64,000 nt of DNA from Bacillota bacterium (GTDB lineage Bacteria; Bacillota; UBA994). Position numbers and translations under genes: made by a program. The notes beneath the pieces are model-generated. The model was not told the origin of the DNA and made no database searches. It was given only the letters and a program-made list of their open reading frames with translations. This document shows, piece after piece, positions 16,604 to 25,865 of the stretch; position 1 is the first letter of the stretch, and every line of letters starts with the position of its first letter. The DNA lies in NCBI GenBank assembly GCA_018333655.1, contig JAGXTJ010000008.1, positions 1 to 64,000 of the forward strand, in the 5' to 3' direction.

Positions 16604-17629
16604 TTACCACACTACCACCAGTGGGGACAAACTAGAACGGGCTTCCCCAATTTCTCTCGCCGCGACTCCCCGCCGTAGCAGCATGGCTACCACTTCGTCA
16701 GCTTGTGCGGCACCCACGGCAAAGAGTAGCCCTCCACTAGTTTGGGGGTCAAAAAGCACGTCTCGCCAGATCTCATCTACGGCTACGTCAAAATCAATGA
16801 ACTTGCCGAAGTGAGCCGCATTACTATAGGCACCTGCCGGCACTAGGCCCATGGCGGCATAGTCGCGCACCCCGGGGAGTACAGGTATGGCGGCGGTGTA
16901 GAGGTGAATTTCCACATTGCTGCCTAGCGCTAATTCCACCGCATGCCCAAGCAAGCCAAAGCCCGTAACATCGGTGCCCCCATACACTTTGTAGGCACCA
17001 AACACTTCAGCTGCGTCTTTATTCAAGGTAGCCATCACTTGTAGCGCTGACCTACTGTGACTCTCGGCCGCAATTTCGGCCTTAGTAGCCGTAGCAATAA
17101 TCCCACTACCGAGAGGCTTGGTTAGAATGAACTTGTTGCCTGGCTCTACACCCCGATTAGTAATCATAGCCTCTGGGTTCACAATGCCTGTTACCGCCAT
17201 ACCGTACTTAATATCGTCATTCTCGACGGTGTGCCCGCCAAGTATCACGACCTTGGCCTCGAGCGCCTTCATAGCCCCACCGCGCAAGATTTCACCCATC
17301 ACTTCGGGAGGGATGCAAGCAGCGTAGCAGACGATGTTGAGCGCGGTCAGGGGAACACCCCCCATGGCGTAAACATCGCTAAGTGCGTTAGCGGCGGCGA
17401 TTTGCCCAAACAAGTAGGCGTCGTCGGTCATGGGGCTGAAAAAATCGACAGTCTGCACTAAAGCGGTACCGTCATTGAGCATGTACACCCCGGCATCATC
17501 GCTGGTTTCAATCCCTACCAAGACTCTAGGGTCGGTCACTCTGGGTAGGTGTTGTAGTATTTTTTCTAGGGCGCCCGGCCCGAGCTTACTGGCTCACCCG
17601 CCACCTTTAGAAAACGTCGTCAACTTCAT
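16604..17629 (-). CDS. selD: Selenide, water dikinase SelD, itself a selenoprotein (Sec12)
   Basis: SelD makes selenophosphate from selenide and ATP, the selenium donor for Sec-tRNA synthesis. ATG at 17629 gives MKLTTFSKGGG, then in-frame TGA 17594-17596, then ASKLGPGALEKILQ. The active-site motif is therefore U-x-x-K, with Sec where other SelD proteins have Cys. Total is 341 residues; GIETSDDAGVYML, VILGGHTVENDD and DPQTSGGLLFAV are family signatures. A short stem starts 12 bases after the UGA. The start overlaps the LysR stop (ATGA). Ordinary ORF calling drops the first 30 residues including the catalytic site. Confidence 0.95.
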
Positions 17630-18558
17630 TTCTCCCAAGTTCCTACCCTCCCTTCTATGGCTCTGCGTGCCTCGGGCGAGCGCAGAAAAGTCGCCATCTC
17701 GGCAATGGACCGACCGCCGTAACGGCGATGCAGTGTCAAGAGGTATAGCGAGCGGTTGAAACTTAGCCCCTGTACTCGCTTTTTAGCCACGACACCTAGA
17801 CGCACTGACTTTTCGGCCGCAAAGGCCGAGACTAAGGCTACTCCAATACCTGCTTCCACCGCATTTAGCGCCGCCAGGGAAGTACCAACCTCAAGCACCA
17901 CGCCGAGCCTGCCCATATTGATGCCGCGCTGCGCCAGCTCACGCTCTACAAATAGGCGACTGCCAGAGCCAGCAGAACGGGTTATCATGGGCTCCCGGCA
18001 GAACTCATCTAAAGGCACTTGTTCTAGAGACGCAAAACGGTGCTTAGGGGGGACCAATAGCACTATCTCATCCTGAAAGATTGGTTCGGCGCGAATTTCG
18101 GCCTCTTTGGGAGCAGCCCCCACTATGGCCAAGTCAATTTCATGGCGCTCTAGCTTGGCGACAATGACCGACGTGTTTTCAATAAGGAGACGTGGCTTGA
18201 CGCGGGGGTAGCGCTGGATAAACATCGCGAGGAGCGTCGGGCACAAATGCTCACCAGGAACAGTGCTCGCCCCGAGGAGCAGCGGTCCGGTAACTTCCGA
18301 GGTCATTTCATCGATCTCTTTGCGCGTGCTGTCGATTAATTCTAGCAGATGGCTAACATTTCTTAAGGCTAATTCTCCCGCACGCGTAAGCTCGAGCCCA
18401 CGCCCGCGCCTCTCGAGCAGCTTCGTACCGAAATAGTCTTCTAGGGCCTGAATCTGCATGCTCACTGCGGGCTGGGTAAGACTTAGCATTCTCGCAGCAG
18501 CCGAGAAGGAGCCTGTTTCCAGCACCGTGAGAAACGTTCGCAAGTAGTTTATATTCAC
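17626..18558 (-). CDS. LysR-family regulator coupled to selD
   Basis: The product has 310 residues. The N-terminal winged helix is standard (YLRTFLTVLETGSFSAAARM, LTQPAVSMQIQALEDYFG, LLERRGRGLELTRAG), followed by a periplasmic-binding-protein-like effector domain. The stop overlaps the selD start by four bases, so it is translated with selD. LysR regulators next to selD recur in selenium-using Clostridia and are named selenium-metabolism regulators. The effector is unknown. Confidence 0.88.
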   Translation of the reverse strand: MNINYLRTFLTVLETGSFSAAARMLSLTQPAVSMQIQALEDYFGTKLLERRGRGLELTRAGELALRNVSHLLELIDSTRKEIDEMTSEVTGPLLLGASTVPGEHLCPTLLAMFIQRYPRVKPRLLIENTSVIVAKLERHEIDLAIVGAAPKEAEIRAEPIFQDEIVLLVPPKHRFASLEQVPLDEFCREPMITRSAGSGSRLFVERELAQRGINMGRLGVVLEVGTSLAALNAVEAGIGVALVSAFAAEKSVRLGVVAKKRVQGLSFNRSLYLLTLHRRYGGRSIAEMATFLRSPEARRAIEGRVGTWEK

Positions 18559-18650
18559 AAACCCATCCCCCTTCTTCGGTAAGACTATTCTCTACTCGTG
18601 TGCTTACTCCTGCTAGCAAAGAATCTCAACTTTTGGCATCTACGCTAACC

Positions 18651-19055
18651 GGCAGTACCAAGTGTCAACCTGCATTCCCACCAACGCATAACGAGGTAGG
18701 CGGCTCTACACCGAGGGCAACACAGAGGTCTTTCTGCTTCTCAATAGGAGACGATTTCAACCACAGAGGTCACAGAGGCGTGGAAAAGAGAGGAAGATAG
18801 AACGAATTTAATTGCCTAATTTAACTCCTTCTTTCTCTGTGACCTCTGTGTACTCTGTGGTAAAAAACGTGCCCTCCCTCTCTAATTTCTAATTTCCAAT
18901 CTCTAACATCTAGTTATGTACTCTGTGGTTAGAAAAAGCTCCATCTCCGTAGTGAAGGGTAGGAGACGATAGAAGTCATCTGCCGCATGATTGCCACCAT
19001 GCCCTCACTTCCTCGTTAGGTGTCAACGAGAATGCAGGTGCCAAGTGCCAAGGCA
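18651..19055. repeat. Repeat-rich intergenic element
   Basis: No gene is supportable in 18559-19119. The ends carry imperfect inverted copies: CCTGCATTC and TAACGAGG near 18670-18695, and their complement CCTCGTTA and GAATGCAGG near 19012-19038. Inside are inverted and direct copies of a CCACAGAGGTCACAGAGG-type repeat (18760-18779 plus; 18834-18861 and 18917-18932 complement). It looks like a non-coding, MITE-like or intergenic repeat unit with no transposase. Confidence 0.6.
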
Positions 19056-19056
19056 G

Positions 19057-19087
19057 AAAAAAAGTCCCCAAGCATACACCTAGGGAC
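19057..19087 (-). terminator. Terminator after tRNA-Sec
   Basis: On the minus strand GTCCCTAGG and CTTGGGGAC form a nine-pair stem (with G-U pairs) around TGTATG, followed by TTTTTTT. It ends the trxB-selA-selB-selC transcript. Confidence 0.8.
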
Positions 19088-19119
19088 CAAAGGGGGGATG
19101 TGTAGCAAAAACTGAGGGG

Positions 19120-19216
19120 TGGCGGGAGTATGTGGGAATCGAACCCACCGCGGACTTGTCTAGAGCCCGCTGCCGGGTTTGAAGCCCGGAAGGCACACCA
19201 GAACCTATCTACTCCC
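19120..19216 (-). tRNA. selC: tRNA-Sec (anticodon UCA)
   Basis: The 97-base gene starts GGGAGTAGATAGG and ends TACTCCCGCCA, with the CCA encoded. The acceptor GGGAGTA pairs with TACTCCC. The anticodon loop CTTCAAA carries UCA, flanked by the CCGGG stem, and a long variable arm (GCGGGCTCTAGACAAGTCCGC) follows. The T-arm GGTTCGATTCC is standard. Length, anticodon and the long arm identify it as the selenocysteine tRNA. It lies 9 bases after selB. Confidence 0.96.
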
Positions 19217-19225
19217 ACTACAAGT

Positions 19226-21160
19226 TTAGCACGGGAGAAATACGCTGTCAAAGGAGGCTGCCAGCCGCCTATTTTCGCCAGAGCGGACTGTCAGTCGTTT
19301 TTGGTCGCAATACTCCAGTAGGGGTAGGGCATACTTGCGGCTTGAATCGATCATGGTACGAAAGGTAGCGAGTGTGAGTTCCTCTTCACTTTGAAAATGG
19401 GCCACGATAAGCTCTCGGGTACGTATCAGTGCCTGAGGGTGAAAGTACAGGCCTTCGGCCACTTTAACTACCTCCCCTCGCAAAGATAGTGCCTCCATAA
19501 TTTCTTTCTGCTCTTCTAAGGTCAGCGAGAGCTTTAGCGCTAGTTCATCTACCAGGGGAGGGCTAAAGAGCTCTGTGTGGAGTACGTCTAGGGTCTGTTC
19601 ACGTCCCCGCGCCCATTTACCGACAAACTCTACGGCAAAGTCGCGACTGGCGATGGTGCGCGACCCCAGAACATAGCCTGCCTCGTTCTGCAGAAACAAA
19701 AGGAGTGAAGCAAAGAGGCGGCTGTTAGCACTAGGCAGTACTTTGCTACGGAGTTCCTCGCGCGGCAGGCCACTGCGCAAAGGATACCGGCGATGGTACA
19801 GCACTAGCTCCGCGTCTATTTTTTTCTGCAGATGATCGGTGGCCAAGCTTGAGACGATAAATTCATGCTCGTCAGCCCGCAGGCTGTATACCGCCTCCTT
19901 GGCCAGAAGCTCTTCGAGCTCTTCCTCTTTGTCCTGGCGGTGCACAAGGCGCAGCAGTTCTTCGCGCGTCAAAATTTGTCCCTCCGCCTTCTGCAAAGTA
20001 TGCATGATGACCTCGCCCGTGCTTCCTCTTTCCAAGGTCTCTAATTCAGCAATGCTCTTTTCTCTAAAGCGTTTACGCTTTAGCGGCACAGGGTCGATGA
20101 CGCTACCCCCACCAATGGTCAGCATGGGTGAGTAGGAACGCAAAACAAAGCGGTCGCCTGCCCGCACCGCTAGGGGCTCCTCTAAACGCAGCTGAGCATA
20201 GGCGCTCTCCCCCGGCGCTAAGGCATCTTGTTCTAAGAGCACCACGCGACAAAGAACTTCTGCCGCACCGGTGTAGACGCGTAGCCGTTCACGATTAGTA
20301 AGGAGCTTCTCAGCCTCAGCTAAGAGTGATAGGCGCACGTCAAGCATCAGCGAGGGCAGCAGGCTGTGCGGGGCGGCTAGTACATCCCCACGCGAAAGCT
20401 CGGCAACTTGCACCCCCGCGAGATTTAGGGCGGTGCGCTGACCTGCTCCCGCCTGCGCCACTTTCTGTCCATGCACGCCAAGGCCGCGTACGCGCGCTGA
20501 GAGCCCTGCCGGAAGTATTTCTACCGTATCGCCTACCTTCACATCTCCGGCTAGCAAGGTGCCAGTCACCACAGTGCCAAAACCTTGCACCGTAAAGACA
20601 CGATCAATGGGCATGCGCATTGGTTCGGCTACATCCTTGGGGCGTGCTTGATCACCTAGAGCATCTATTTCTGCCACTAGCGCAGGCAAACCTAGCCCGG
20701 TAACGGCCGAAACGGGTACGAGGGGGGCATTAGCGAGAAAAGTCCCCTGTACTTTCTCGCGGATATCTAAAATTACTAGTTCAAGCCACTCGGAATCCAC
20801 TAAATCGGCCTTGGTCACGACGATAATACCGTGCTTGACCTGCAAGATAGACAAAATGGCCAGATGCTCGCTTGATTGCGGCATGACGCCTTCATCGGCA
20901 GCGACAATCCAGAGAACGATGTCAATGCCCCCGGCCCCGGCAAGCATGTTCTTGATAAAGCGTTCGTGTCCGGGCACATCCACAATGCCAGCCCGCCGAC
21001 CACTTGGCAAGTCAAAAAAAGCAAAGCCTAGATCAATGGTGATGCCGCGTTCCTTCTCTTCTTTCAGACGATCGCAATCGATGCCCGTCAACGCGCGCAC
21101 CAAGGTCGTCTTGCCGTGATCGATATGACCCGACGTACCAATGACAAAATGCCGCCTCAT
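19226..21160 (-). CDS. selB: Selenocysteine-specific elongation factor SelB
   Basis: SelB delivers Sec-tRNA to UGA codons that carry a SECIS hairpin. The 644-residue protein opens with an EF-Tu-like GTPase: [10 protein letters not shown] (G1), RGITIDLGF (G2), DVPGHERF (G3), TKADL (G4). EF-Tu domain 2/3-like barrels follow ([11 protein letters not shown]), and winged-helix repeats near 420-630 end in [17 protein letters not shown], the RNA-binding part. The start overlaps the selA stop (ATGA). Confidence 0.95.
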   Translation of the reverse strand: MRRHFVIGTSGHIDHGKTTLVRALTGIDCDRLKEEKERGITIDLGFAFFDLPSGRRAGIVDVPGHERFIKNMLAGAGGIDIVLWIVAADEGVMPQSSEHLAILSILQVKHGIIVVTKADLVDSEWLELVILDIREKVQGTFLANAPLVPVSAVTGLGLPALVAEIDALGDQARPKDVAEPMRMPIDRVFTVQGFGTVVTGTLLAGDVKVGDTVEILPAGLSARVRGLGVHGQKVAQAGAGQRTALNLAGVQVAELSRGDVLAAPHSLLPSLMLDVRLSLLAEAEKLLTNRERLRVYTGAAEVLCRVVLLEQDALAPGESAYAQLRLEEPLAVRAGDRFVLRSYSPMLTIGGGSVIDPVPLKRKRFREKSIAELETLERGSTGEVIMHTLQKAEGQILTREELLRLVHRQDKEEELEELLAKEAVYSLRADEHEFIVSSLATDHLQKKIDAELVLYHRRYPLRSGLPREELRSKVLPSANSRLFASLLLFLQNEAGYVLGSRTIASRDFAVEFVGKWARGREQTLDVLHTELFSPPLVDELALKLSLTLEEQKEIMEALSLRGEVVKVAEGLYFHPQALIRTRELIVAHFQSEEELTLATFRTMIDSSRKYALPLLEYCDQKRLTVRSGENRRLAASFDSVFLPC

Positions 21161-22542
21161 GCCGGCACCTCTGCGGCAAGGGAGGCGAGGGCCTCGACAA
21201 TCTCTTCTTTTTCACCAGGCAAGACACAGCGCAGGTCTAGGAGCACCCGACCCTTTTCCAGGCGCGCAATGATGGGCACCGCCCGCTGTCTCAGTTTGTG
21301 CAGCAGCTCCATGCACCCTAGGGGAGACAGAATAGCTACTGCCCACCCCAGTAGTTCCTGGCCAGGCAAGGAGCCCCCGCCCACCTGCCCAGAAGAGGCC
21401 ATCACTTGCACTTGCATACCTCTGAGGTTACCAATTTGGGCTGCTAAGGCTTCGGCTTTCTCTCTTAACTCATCTACAGGCATCCTGAGCATACTTAGGA
21501 GTGGTACTCTCTCTAGATAATCACCGTGGCGGTAGAGGCGCAGAGTCGCCTCGAGCGCAGCTAAAGTTAGTTTGTCAATGCGCAGGGCGCGTGCTAAGGG
21601 GTGGCGAGCAATAAGCTCTATTAAGTGCTTTTTGCCAACAATGATACCTGCCTGCGGCCCCCCCAGCAGTTTGTCCCCCGAGAAAGTTATCACATCTAGG
21701 CCAGAGGACACTGCCTCTTGCACTGTGGGCTCGCCCCAGAGGGGTAGCATTGTCCCACTGCCGAGGTCTTCAATGGCCAGGACATGGTGGGTTTTGGCCA
21801 GCGCGACCAGTTCCGCCCGTGAGGCGGTTGCCGTAAAACCCGTTACCAAGAAATTACTGGTGTGCACTTTGAGCAAGGCCGCTGTTTGCTCCGTGATGGC
21901 GCGTTCGTAATCTCGCGCATAGGTCTTGTTGGTTGTACCAACTTCTCTAAGCCTCGCGCCACCCTGCAGTATGACCTCGGGAATGCGAAAAGCCCCCCCG
22001 ATCTCAACTAACTCGCCCCGCGACACGACTACTTCCCGCTCCTTGGCCAGAGCACTAAGGACCAGTAGCACTGCACCCGCATTGTTGTTAACCACGAGAG
22101 CATCTTCCGCCCCGGTAAGTTCACAGAGGAGAGCCCGCACATGGCTTTGGCGGCTTCCCCGCTCACCTGTATCTAGCTCGTATTCTAAAGTCGAATACCC
22201 CTTCGCCGCCATAACCACCGCGGCGATGGCCTCCTCCGCTAAGGGCGCACGGCCTAAGTTGGTATGCAAAGGAAGCCCTGTGCAGTTGATGACCCGCCGC
22301 AGGCTCATCTGCCTCTTCTCCCCCAGTATGGTCTGCACGCGGGCGAGGAGCCCAGTATGAGGTTGAGGTGTAGCTAGGGCGGCAGCTTCCTCGGCCAAAA
22401 TAGCGCCCCTCATTTCCTCTAGCGCGTTCTGCACTGCTTCTCGCACCCCTACTCGCCCGTAAGTGGCTACTAGTTCAGCAAACTCGCCCCGCCGCAGAAC
22501 TTCATCGACTTGGGGAATTTCGCGCAAGCGTTGTGTGTTCAC
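21157..22542 (-). CDS. selA: L-seryl-tRNA(Sec) selenium transferase SelA
   Basis: SelA converts Ser-tRNA-Sec to Sec-tRNA-Sec with selenophosphate and PLP. The 461-residue protein has an N-terminal domain (MNTQRLREIPQVDEVLRRGE), INCTGLPLHTNLGRAPL, NNNAGAVLL and the PLP-Lys segment TFSGDKLLGGPQAGIIVG. It overlaps trxB upstream and selB downstream by four bases each, a tight operon. Confidence 0.95.
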   Translation of the reverse strand: MNTQRLREIPQVDEVLRRGEFAELVATYGRVGVREAVQNALEEMRGAILAEEAAALATPQPHTGLLARVQTILGEKRQMSLRRVINCTGLPLHTNLGRAPLAEEAIAAVVMAAKGYSTLEYELDTGERGSRQSHVRALLCELTGAEDALVVNNNAGAVLLVLSALAKEREVVVSRGELVEIGGAFRIPEVILQGGARLREVGTTNKTYARDYERAITEQTAALLKVHTSNFLVTGFTATASRAELVALAKTHHVLAIEDLGSGTMLPLWGEPTVQEAVSSGLDVITFSGDKLLGGPQAGIIVGKKHLIELIARHPLARALRIDKLTLAALEATLRLYRHGDYLERVPLLSMLRMPVDELREKAEALAAQIGNLRGMQVQVMASSGQVGGGSLPGQELLGWAVAILSPLGCMELLHKLRQRAVPIIARLEKGRVLLDLRCVLPGEKEEIVEALASLAAEVPA

Positions 22543-23465
22543 GAGCTTTTGCCCTCTAGGTACTTGTCCACCGAGTAAGCAGCTAAGGCTCCATCCCCAA
22601 CAGCGGTAGCAACTTGCCGCAAATGTTTCTGCCGCACGTCACCCGCCACAAAGACGCCGGGCAGGGAAGTAGTTAAGTCATCGCCCGCCAAGACATAGCC
22701 TGTGGCATCAAGTCGCAAGGCCCCTTGGAAAACGCTGGTGCTTGGCACCTGCCCAATGAGAACGAATACTCCATCGATGGGTAGCACGAAATCTTCGCCG
22801 GTCAAGACATTAGTCAGGATGACCCCGGCGACCTTCCCTTCCCCGAGGATGCTTTTCACTGTGGTGTTGTACATGATACGAATTTTAGGGTTGTCTTCCG
22901 CTCTCTTTACCAATACGCTTTGCGCCCTAAACTTCTCGCGCCGATGCACTAAAGTCACTGAGGCCGCAAAGCGAGTAAGAAAATGCGCTTCTTCTACAGC
23001 GGTATCGCCCCCACCGACAACCAAGACATGTTTGTGGGCATACAGTGGCCCGTCACAGGTGGCACAAAAAGACACCCCCTGGCCTGTAAATCTAGCTTCG
23101 CCTGGGATGTCTAGTCGGCGCGAAGATGCACCCGTAGCCACTATGACGGCTTTTCCATAGTATGTCCCCGACAAACCCACAACCTGTTTTACTTCACCGC
23201 TAAACTCAACACTTTGCACATCGTCATAAATGACTTCTACCCCAAAACCTTCTGCCTGCCGTAACATGGAGAGGGCTAGCTCAACACCGTCAATAGGCTC
23301 AGCGAAGCCCGGGTAGTTTTCGATGATGGCTGTGGTGGCCATCTGGCCGCCCGGGCCTAGCCGTTCCAGCAAAAGCGTCTTCAAGTTAGCTCGCGCCGCA
23401 TAGAGGGCCGCCGTAAGCCCCGCTGGGCCCGCACCCAAGACTAAGACATCGTAAATATCGTTCAC
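22539..23465 (-). CDS. trxB: Thioredoxin reductase
   Basis: The 308-residue FAD/NADPH enzyme has GAGPAGLTAALYAAR, the redox pair Cys134-Ala-Thr-Cys137, the NADPH motif VGGGDTAVEEA and FVAGDVRQKHLRQ. It is the stand-alone counterpart of the fused reductase in the grd operon. Being first in the selA-selB-selC operon, it may supply thiol reducing power for selenide handling, which is inference. Confidence 0.93.
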   Translation of the reverse strand: MNDIYDVLVLGAGPAGLTAALYAARANLKTLLLERLGPGGQMATTAIIENYPGFAEPIDGVELALSMLRQAEGFGVEVIYDDVQSVEFSGEVKQVVGLSGTYYGKAVIVATGASSRRLDIPGEARFTGQGVSFCATCDGPLYAHKHVLVVGGGDTAVEEAHFLTRFAASVTLVHRREKFRAQSVLVKRAEDNPKIRIMYNTTVKSILGEGKVAGVILTNVLTGEDFVLPIDGVFVLIGQVPSTSVFQGALRLDATGYVLAGDDLTTSLPGVFVAGDVRQKHLRQVATAVGDGALAAYSVDKYLEGKSS

Positions 23466-23479
23466 AACGAACCTCCTAT

Positions 23480-23517
23480 CTAAAATAAATAACGACCCAC
23501 GAGAGTTTCGTGGGTCG
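23480..23517 (-). terminator. Terminator of the fur-csoR-metallochaperone operon
   Basis: On the minus strand CGACCCACGA pairs perfectly with TCGTGGGTCG (ten pairs, five-base loop) and is followed by TTATTTATTTTAG. It separates this operon from trxB. Confidence 0.85.
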
Positions 23518-23524
23518 AGAATAT

Positions 23525-23734
23525 CTAGGCCTCTATGTCATATCCGGTATCAGCGATCGAACCTTTCAAGATGTCGAGCGACACCTTTTCGGGGTCGTAT
23601 GAAATGCTCACCTTGCGCTTCATAAGATCGACTGCCACCGCATGGACTCCAGGCACGCTTGATAAAGCTCGACTCACGGTCGCCTTACAATGGCCTCAAG
23701 TCATTCCTGCTACAATAAAAGCAACTTCTTTCAT
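23525..23734 (-). CDS. Heavy-metal-associated (CopZ-like) selenoprotein (Sec13)
   Basis: ATG at 23734 follows AGGAGGTATCGGC and reads MKEVAFIVAGMT, then TGA 23696-23698, then GHCKATVSRALSSVPGVHAV and on to a TAG at 23525. The 69-residue product is a complete ferredoxin-like HMA domain. The metal site GMTCxxC of this family reads GMT-U-GH-C, so the UGA lies exactly at the first metal-binding Cys. A short stem (CGAC/GTCG, five-base loop) begins 13 bases after the UGA, the same spacing as in grdB and selD here. The genome has the full Sec machinery. It is co-transcribed with csoR, so copper or a similar thiophilic metal is the likely ligand. Alternatives are a nonsense mutation or a premature stop, but reading frame and homology continue to a normal end. 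Confidence 0.85.
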
Positions 23735-23765
23735 GCCGATACCTCCTGTTTTCCATCATGGATAA

Positions 23766-24029
23766 TTACTTCATGTATCGCTCTAAAGCGGCGAGCAGCT
23801 CGTCAATGGACTCCTCTGCCTGCCCCGACCTAATGGCAGAGGCTAAGCACCCTCGCGCATGTCCATCTAAAACTTTAAGACCGACGCTGTCGAGTGCAGC
23901 CCGGGCGGCAGCAACCTGCGTGAGGATTTCTAGGCAGTAGCGATCTTCTTCGACCATGCGCTGTAGACCACGGACCTGCCCTTCAATTTTACGCAGACGC
24001 TGCAGTATATCTTCACGCGGGGCTTTCAT
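23766..24029 (-). CDS. csoR: CsoR-family copper-sensing repressor
   Basis: Starting at ATG 24029 (MKAPREDILQRLRKIEGQVRG) the product has 87 residues. The Cu(I) ligands of CsoR, Cys-His-Cys, are present in DRYCLEIL and DGHARGCLA. The all-helical family represses copper chaperone and exporter genes. It overlaps the end of fur by 17 bases and precedes the metallochaperone by 31. No copper ATPase is in the window. Confidence 0.88.
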   Translation of the reverse strand: MKAPREDILQRLRKIEGQVRGLQRMVEEDRYCLEILTQVAAARAALDSVGLKVLDGHARGCLASAIRSGQAEESIDELLAALERYMK

Positions 24030-24477
24030 TGTGGGGCTCCCGACAGCCTTGGCAGTAGCCAAAGAACCGCAAGCTATGGTCCGTAATCTTGAAATTACTT
24101 TGCTTAGCAATACGCGCCTCCAATTCATCGAGCAGATCTTCGTTGAACTCGATGATTTCGCCGCAGCTTAAGCACATGAGATGATGATGGTAATGCCTCT
24201 CTTTATCGCTTGCCAGCTCGTACTTGCGACCGCCTTCGCAAAAATCGAGACGCGAGACAATGCCAAGACTCTCAAAAAGGTCTAGAGTCCTGTAGACTGT
24301 CGCTAGGCCGATTTCGGGATTCTTCTCGCGCGTTACAGTGTAGATCTCTTCCGCTGTCATATGGTTGATCTCCGTTGCGAGAAGAATACGCAAAATAGCC
24401 TCGCGCTGTGGCGTAAGGCGAAAATCTTTCTCTTTAAGTACCCCGATAATTTGCGCTATGTTTTGCTCCACCGACAC
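24013..24477 (-). CDS. Fur-family metalloregulator
   Basis: The 154-residue product has the Fur winged helix (FRLTPQREAILRILL, TAEEIYTVTREKNPEIGLATVYRTLDLFESLGIV). The metal sites are HYHHHLMCLSCG and a second CQGC near the end, two CxxC pairs as in Zn-structural Fur and PerR proteins. Fur, PerR and Zur cannot be told apart with certainty here. It is the first gene of the operon with csoR and the Sec metallochaperone. Confidence 0.88.
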   Translation of the reverse strand: MSVEQNIAQIIGVLKEKDFRLTPQREAILRILLATEINHMTAEEIYTVTREKNPEIGLATVYRTLDLFESLGIVSRLDFCEGGRKYELASDKERHYHHHLMCLSCGEIIEFNEDLLDELEARIAKQSNFKITDHSLRFFGYCQGCREPHNESPA

Positions 24478-24554
24478 AATGCCACCCCTATTTATAGTTT
24501 ACGTTTAGCATGACACCCTCGAGCAGCTGTGTCAAGGGCACGCCGAGCATCGCC

Positions 24555-25865
24555 CTAGGCCCGGCAGCACTCCCGCTTGAAGAACTCAGCCCAGAGCGTT
24601 AAGTTGTATGGCTTAGGCTGGCAATCTAGGCCCTCCGTCCGCCAGAGTTCGGTCTCGCCCGCAGGGCAGTTGAGCAAGACTATTTTTAGCCCCTCGCGCG
24701 AAGCTTCTTTTAGGCGAGCTTTATCTTCATCACTAAGTATATCCCAATCGACCACGATACCACCACTCGTCTGTTCTAGTGCCTGAGCAATAGATTCGCA
24801 AAGTAGCACGTCGAGACAGGTGCGCTTAAGAATCGTGGGGGCCACTAAGCGCAAAGTCTTATCCTTAGTAATGAGTGCTACGCGCGGCCTAGAGCTAGTG
24901 GTGACTTGACGCTGCAACAGACCCTCCTCGGCGGTGGGACGCCCACTGCGCAAGTCTTTGATATAGATACTGTGATTCATCTGTTTGGCAACGCGCTTAA
25001 CTTCAGCTGCGAGCTCGGCAATCTGCCAGTGACTTTCGATCGGGCGATGTTCGTTAGTGACTACGGCCAACGAGACGGTGATGAGGGGTTGCTCTACTGG
25101 CTGACCCTCGCGAGAGTAGCCCAGGACATACCCTCTAGCGCGGTCGTCCGCATGATAGAGCTTGGGCATCTCGGCGTCGAAACAGGCAATGGCTTCTTGA
25201 CAAATGCCGTCTACTTTGTCCGGCGTGGTACACAGTATAAAGTCGTCGCCGCCGACATGGCCGACAAAGTCATGCTCATTACCCCATCTCCTGGTGGCGT
25301 GCACCAAGATCAAACCTAGGGCGCGCAGAACCACATCTCCCTGCAAAAAACCGTAGGCATCATTGTATGACTTAAAGTTATCAATATCGGTGTAAATCAC
25401 GGCAAAAGGTGCGGTGGACTCTGCTAGTTGCTGCAGCTTGTCCGTAATGGCGATATTGCCAGGCAAGTTGGTAATGGGGTTAAGTGAACGCTCGGTACGC
25501 GAACGGCGCAGGTGGGCCTTGACTCGCGCTAACACCTCCGAAATCTCAAAGGGTTTGGCCATGTAGTCGTCAGCGCCTGCATCTAGCCCAGCCACAATGC
25601 TGTCCGACGTCCCCCGGGCTGTTAACATAATAATAGGAACATGGGCGATAAGCGTATTGTTGCGCACCTGACGCGCCACTTCGAAACCATCCATCTCTGG
25701 CATCATCACGTCCAGGATGATCAGGTCCGGGCGCTCTGCCACCGCAGTGGCCAGCCCCTGGAATCCGTCGGTAGCGGTAAGCACTTCGTACCCCGCCGAC
25801 ATGAGATTAACTCTAAGTAAGTTCACGATAAGCCGATTGTCGTCCACCACTAATATACGCTTCAT
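24555..25865 (-). CDS. Receiver-GGDEF response regulator with extra C-terminal domain
   Basis: The 436-residue protein has a receiver domain (1-120, DLIILDVMMPEMDG, KPFEISEV), then a GGDEF-like domain (about 125-300) whose active motif reads HVGGDDFILC, i.e. GGDDF not GGDEF. A final receiver-like fold (about 320-436, RVALITKDKTLRLVAP, GGIVVDWDILSDED) lacks a clear phosphoacceptor. Diguanylate cyclase activity is uncertain given the changed motif. It overlaps the kinase gene by four bases, so they form one signalling pair. Confidence 0.82.
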   Translation of the reverse strand: MKRILVVDDNRLIVNLLRVNLMSAGYEVLTATDGFQGLATAVAERPDLIILDVMMPEMDGFEVARQVRNNTLIAHVPIIMLTARGTSDSIVAGLDAGADDYMAKPFEISEVLARVKAHLRRSRTERSLNPITNLPGNIAITDKLQQLAESTAPFAVIYTDIDNFKSYNDAYGFLQGDVVLRALGLILVHATRRWGNEHDFVGHVGGDDFILCTTPDKVDGICQEAIACFDAEMPKLYHADDRARGYVLGYSREGQPVEQPLITVSLAVVTNEHRPIESHWQIAELAAEVKRVAKQMNHSIYIKDLRSGRPTAEEGLLQRQVTTSSRPRVALITKDKTLRLVAPTILKRTCLDVLLCESIAQALEQTSGGIVVDWDILSDEDKARLKEASREGLKIVLLNCPAGETELWRTEGLDCQPKPYNLTLWAEFFKRECCRA

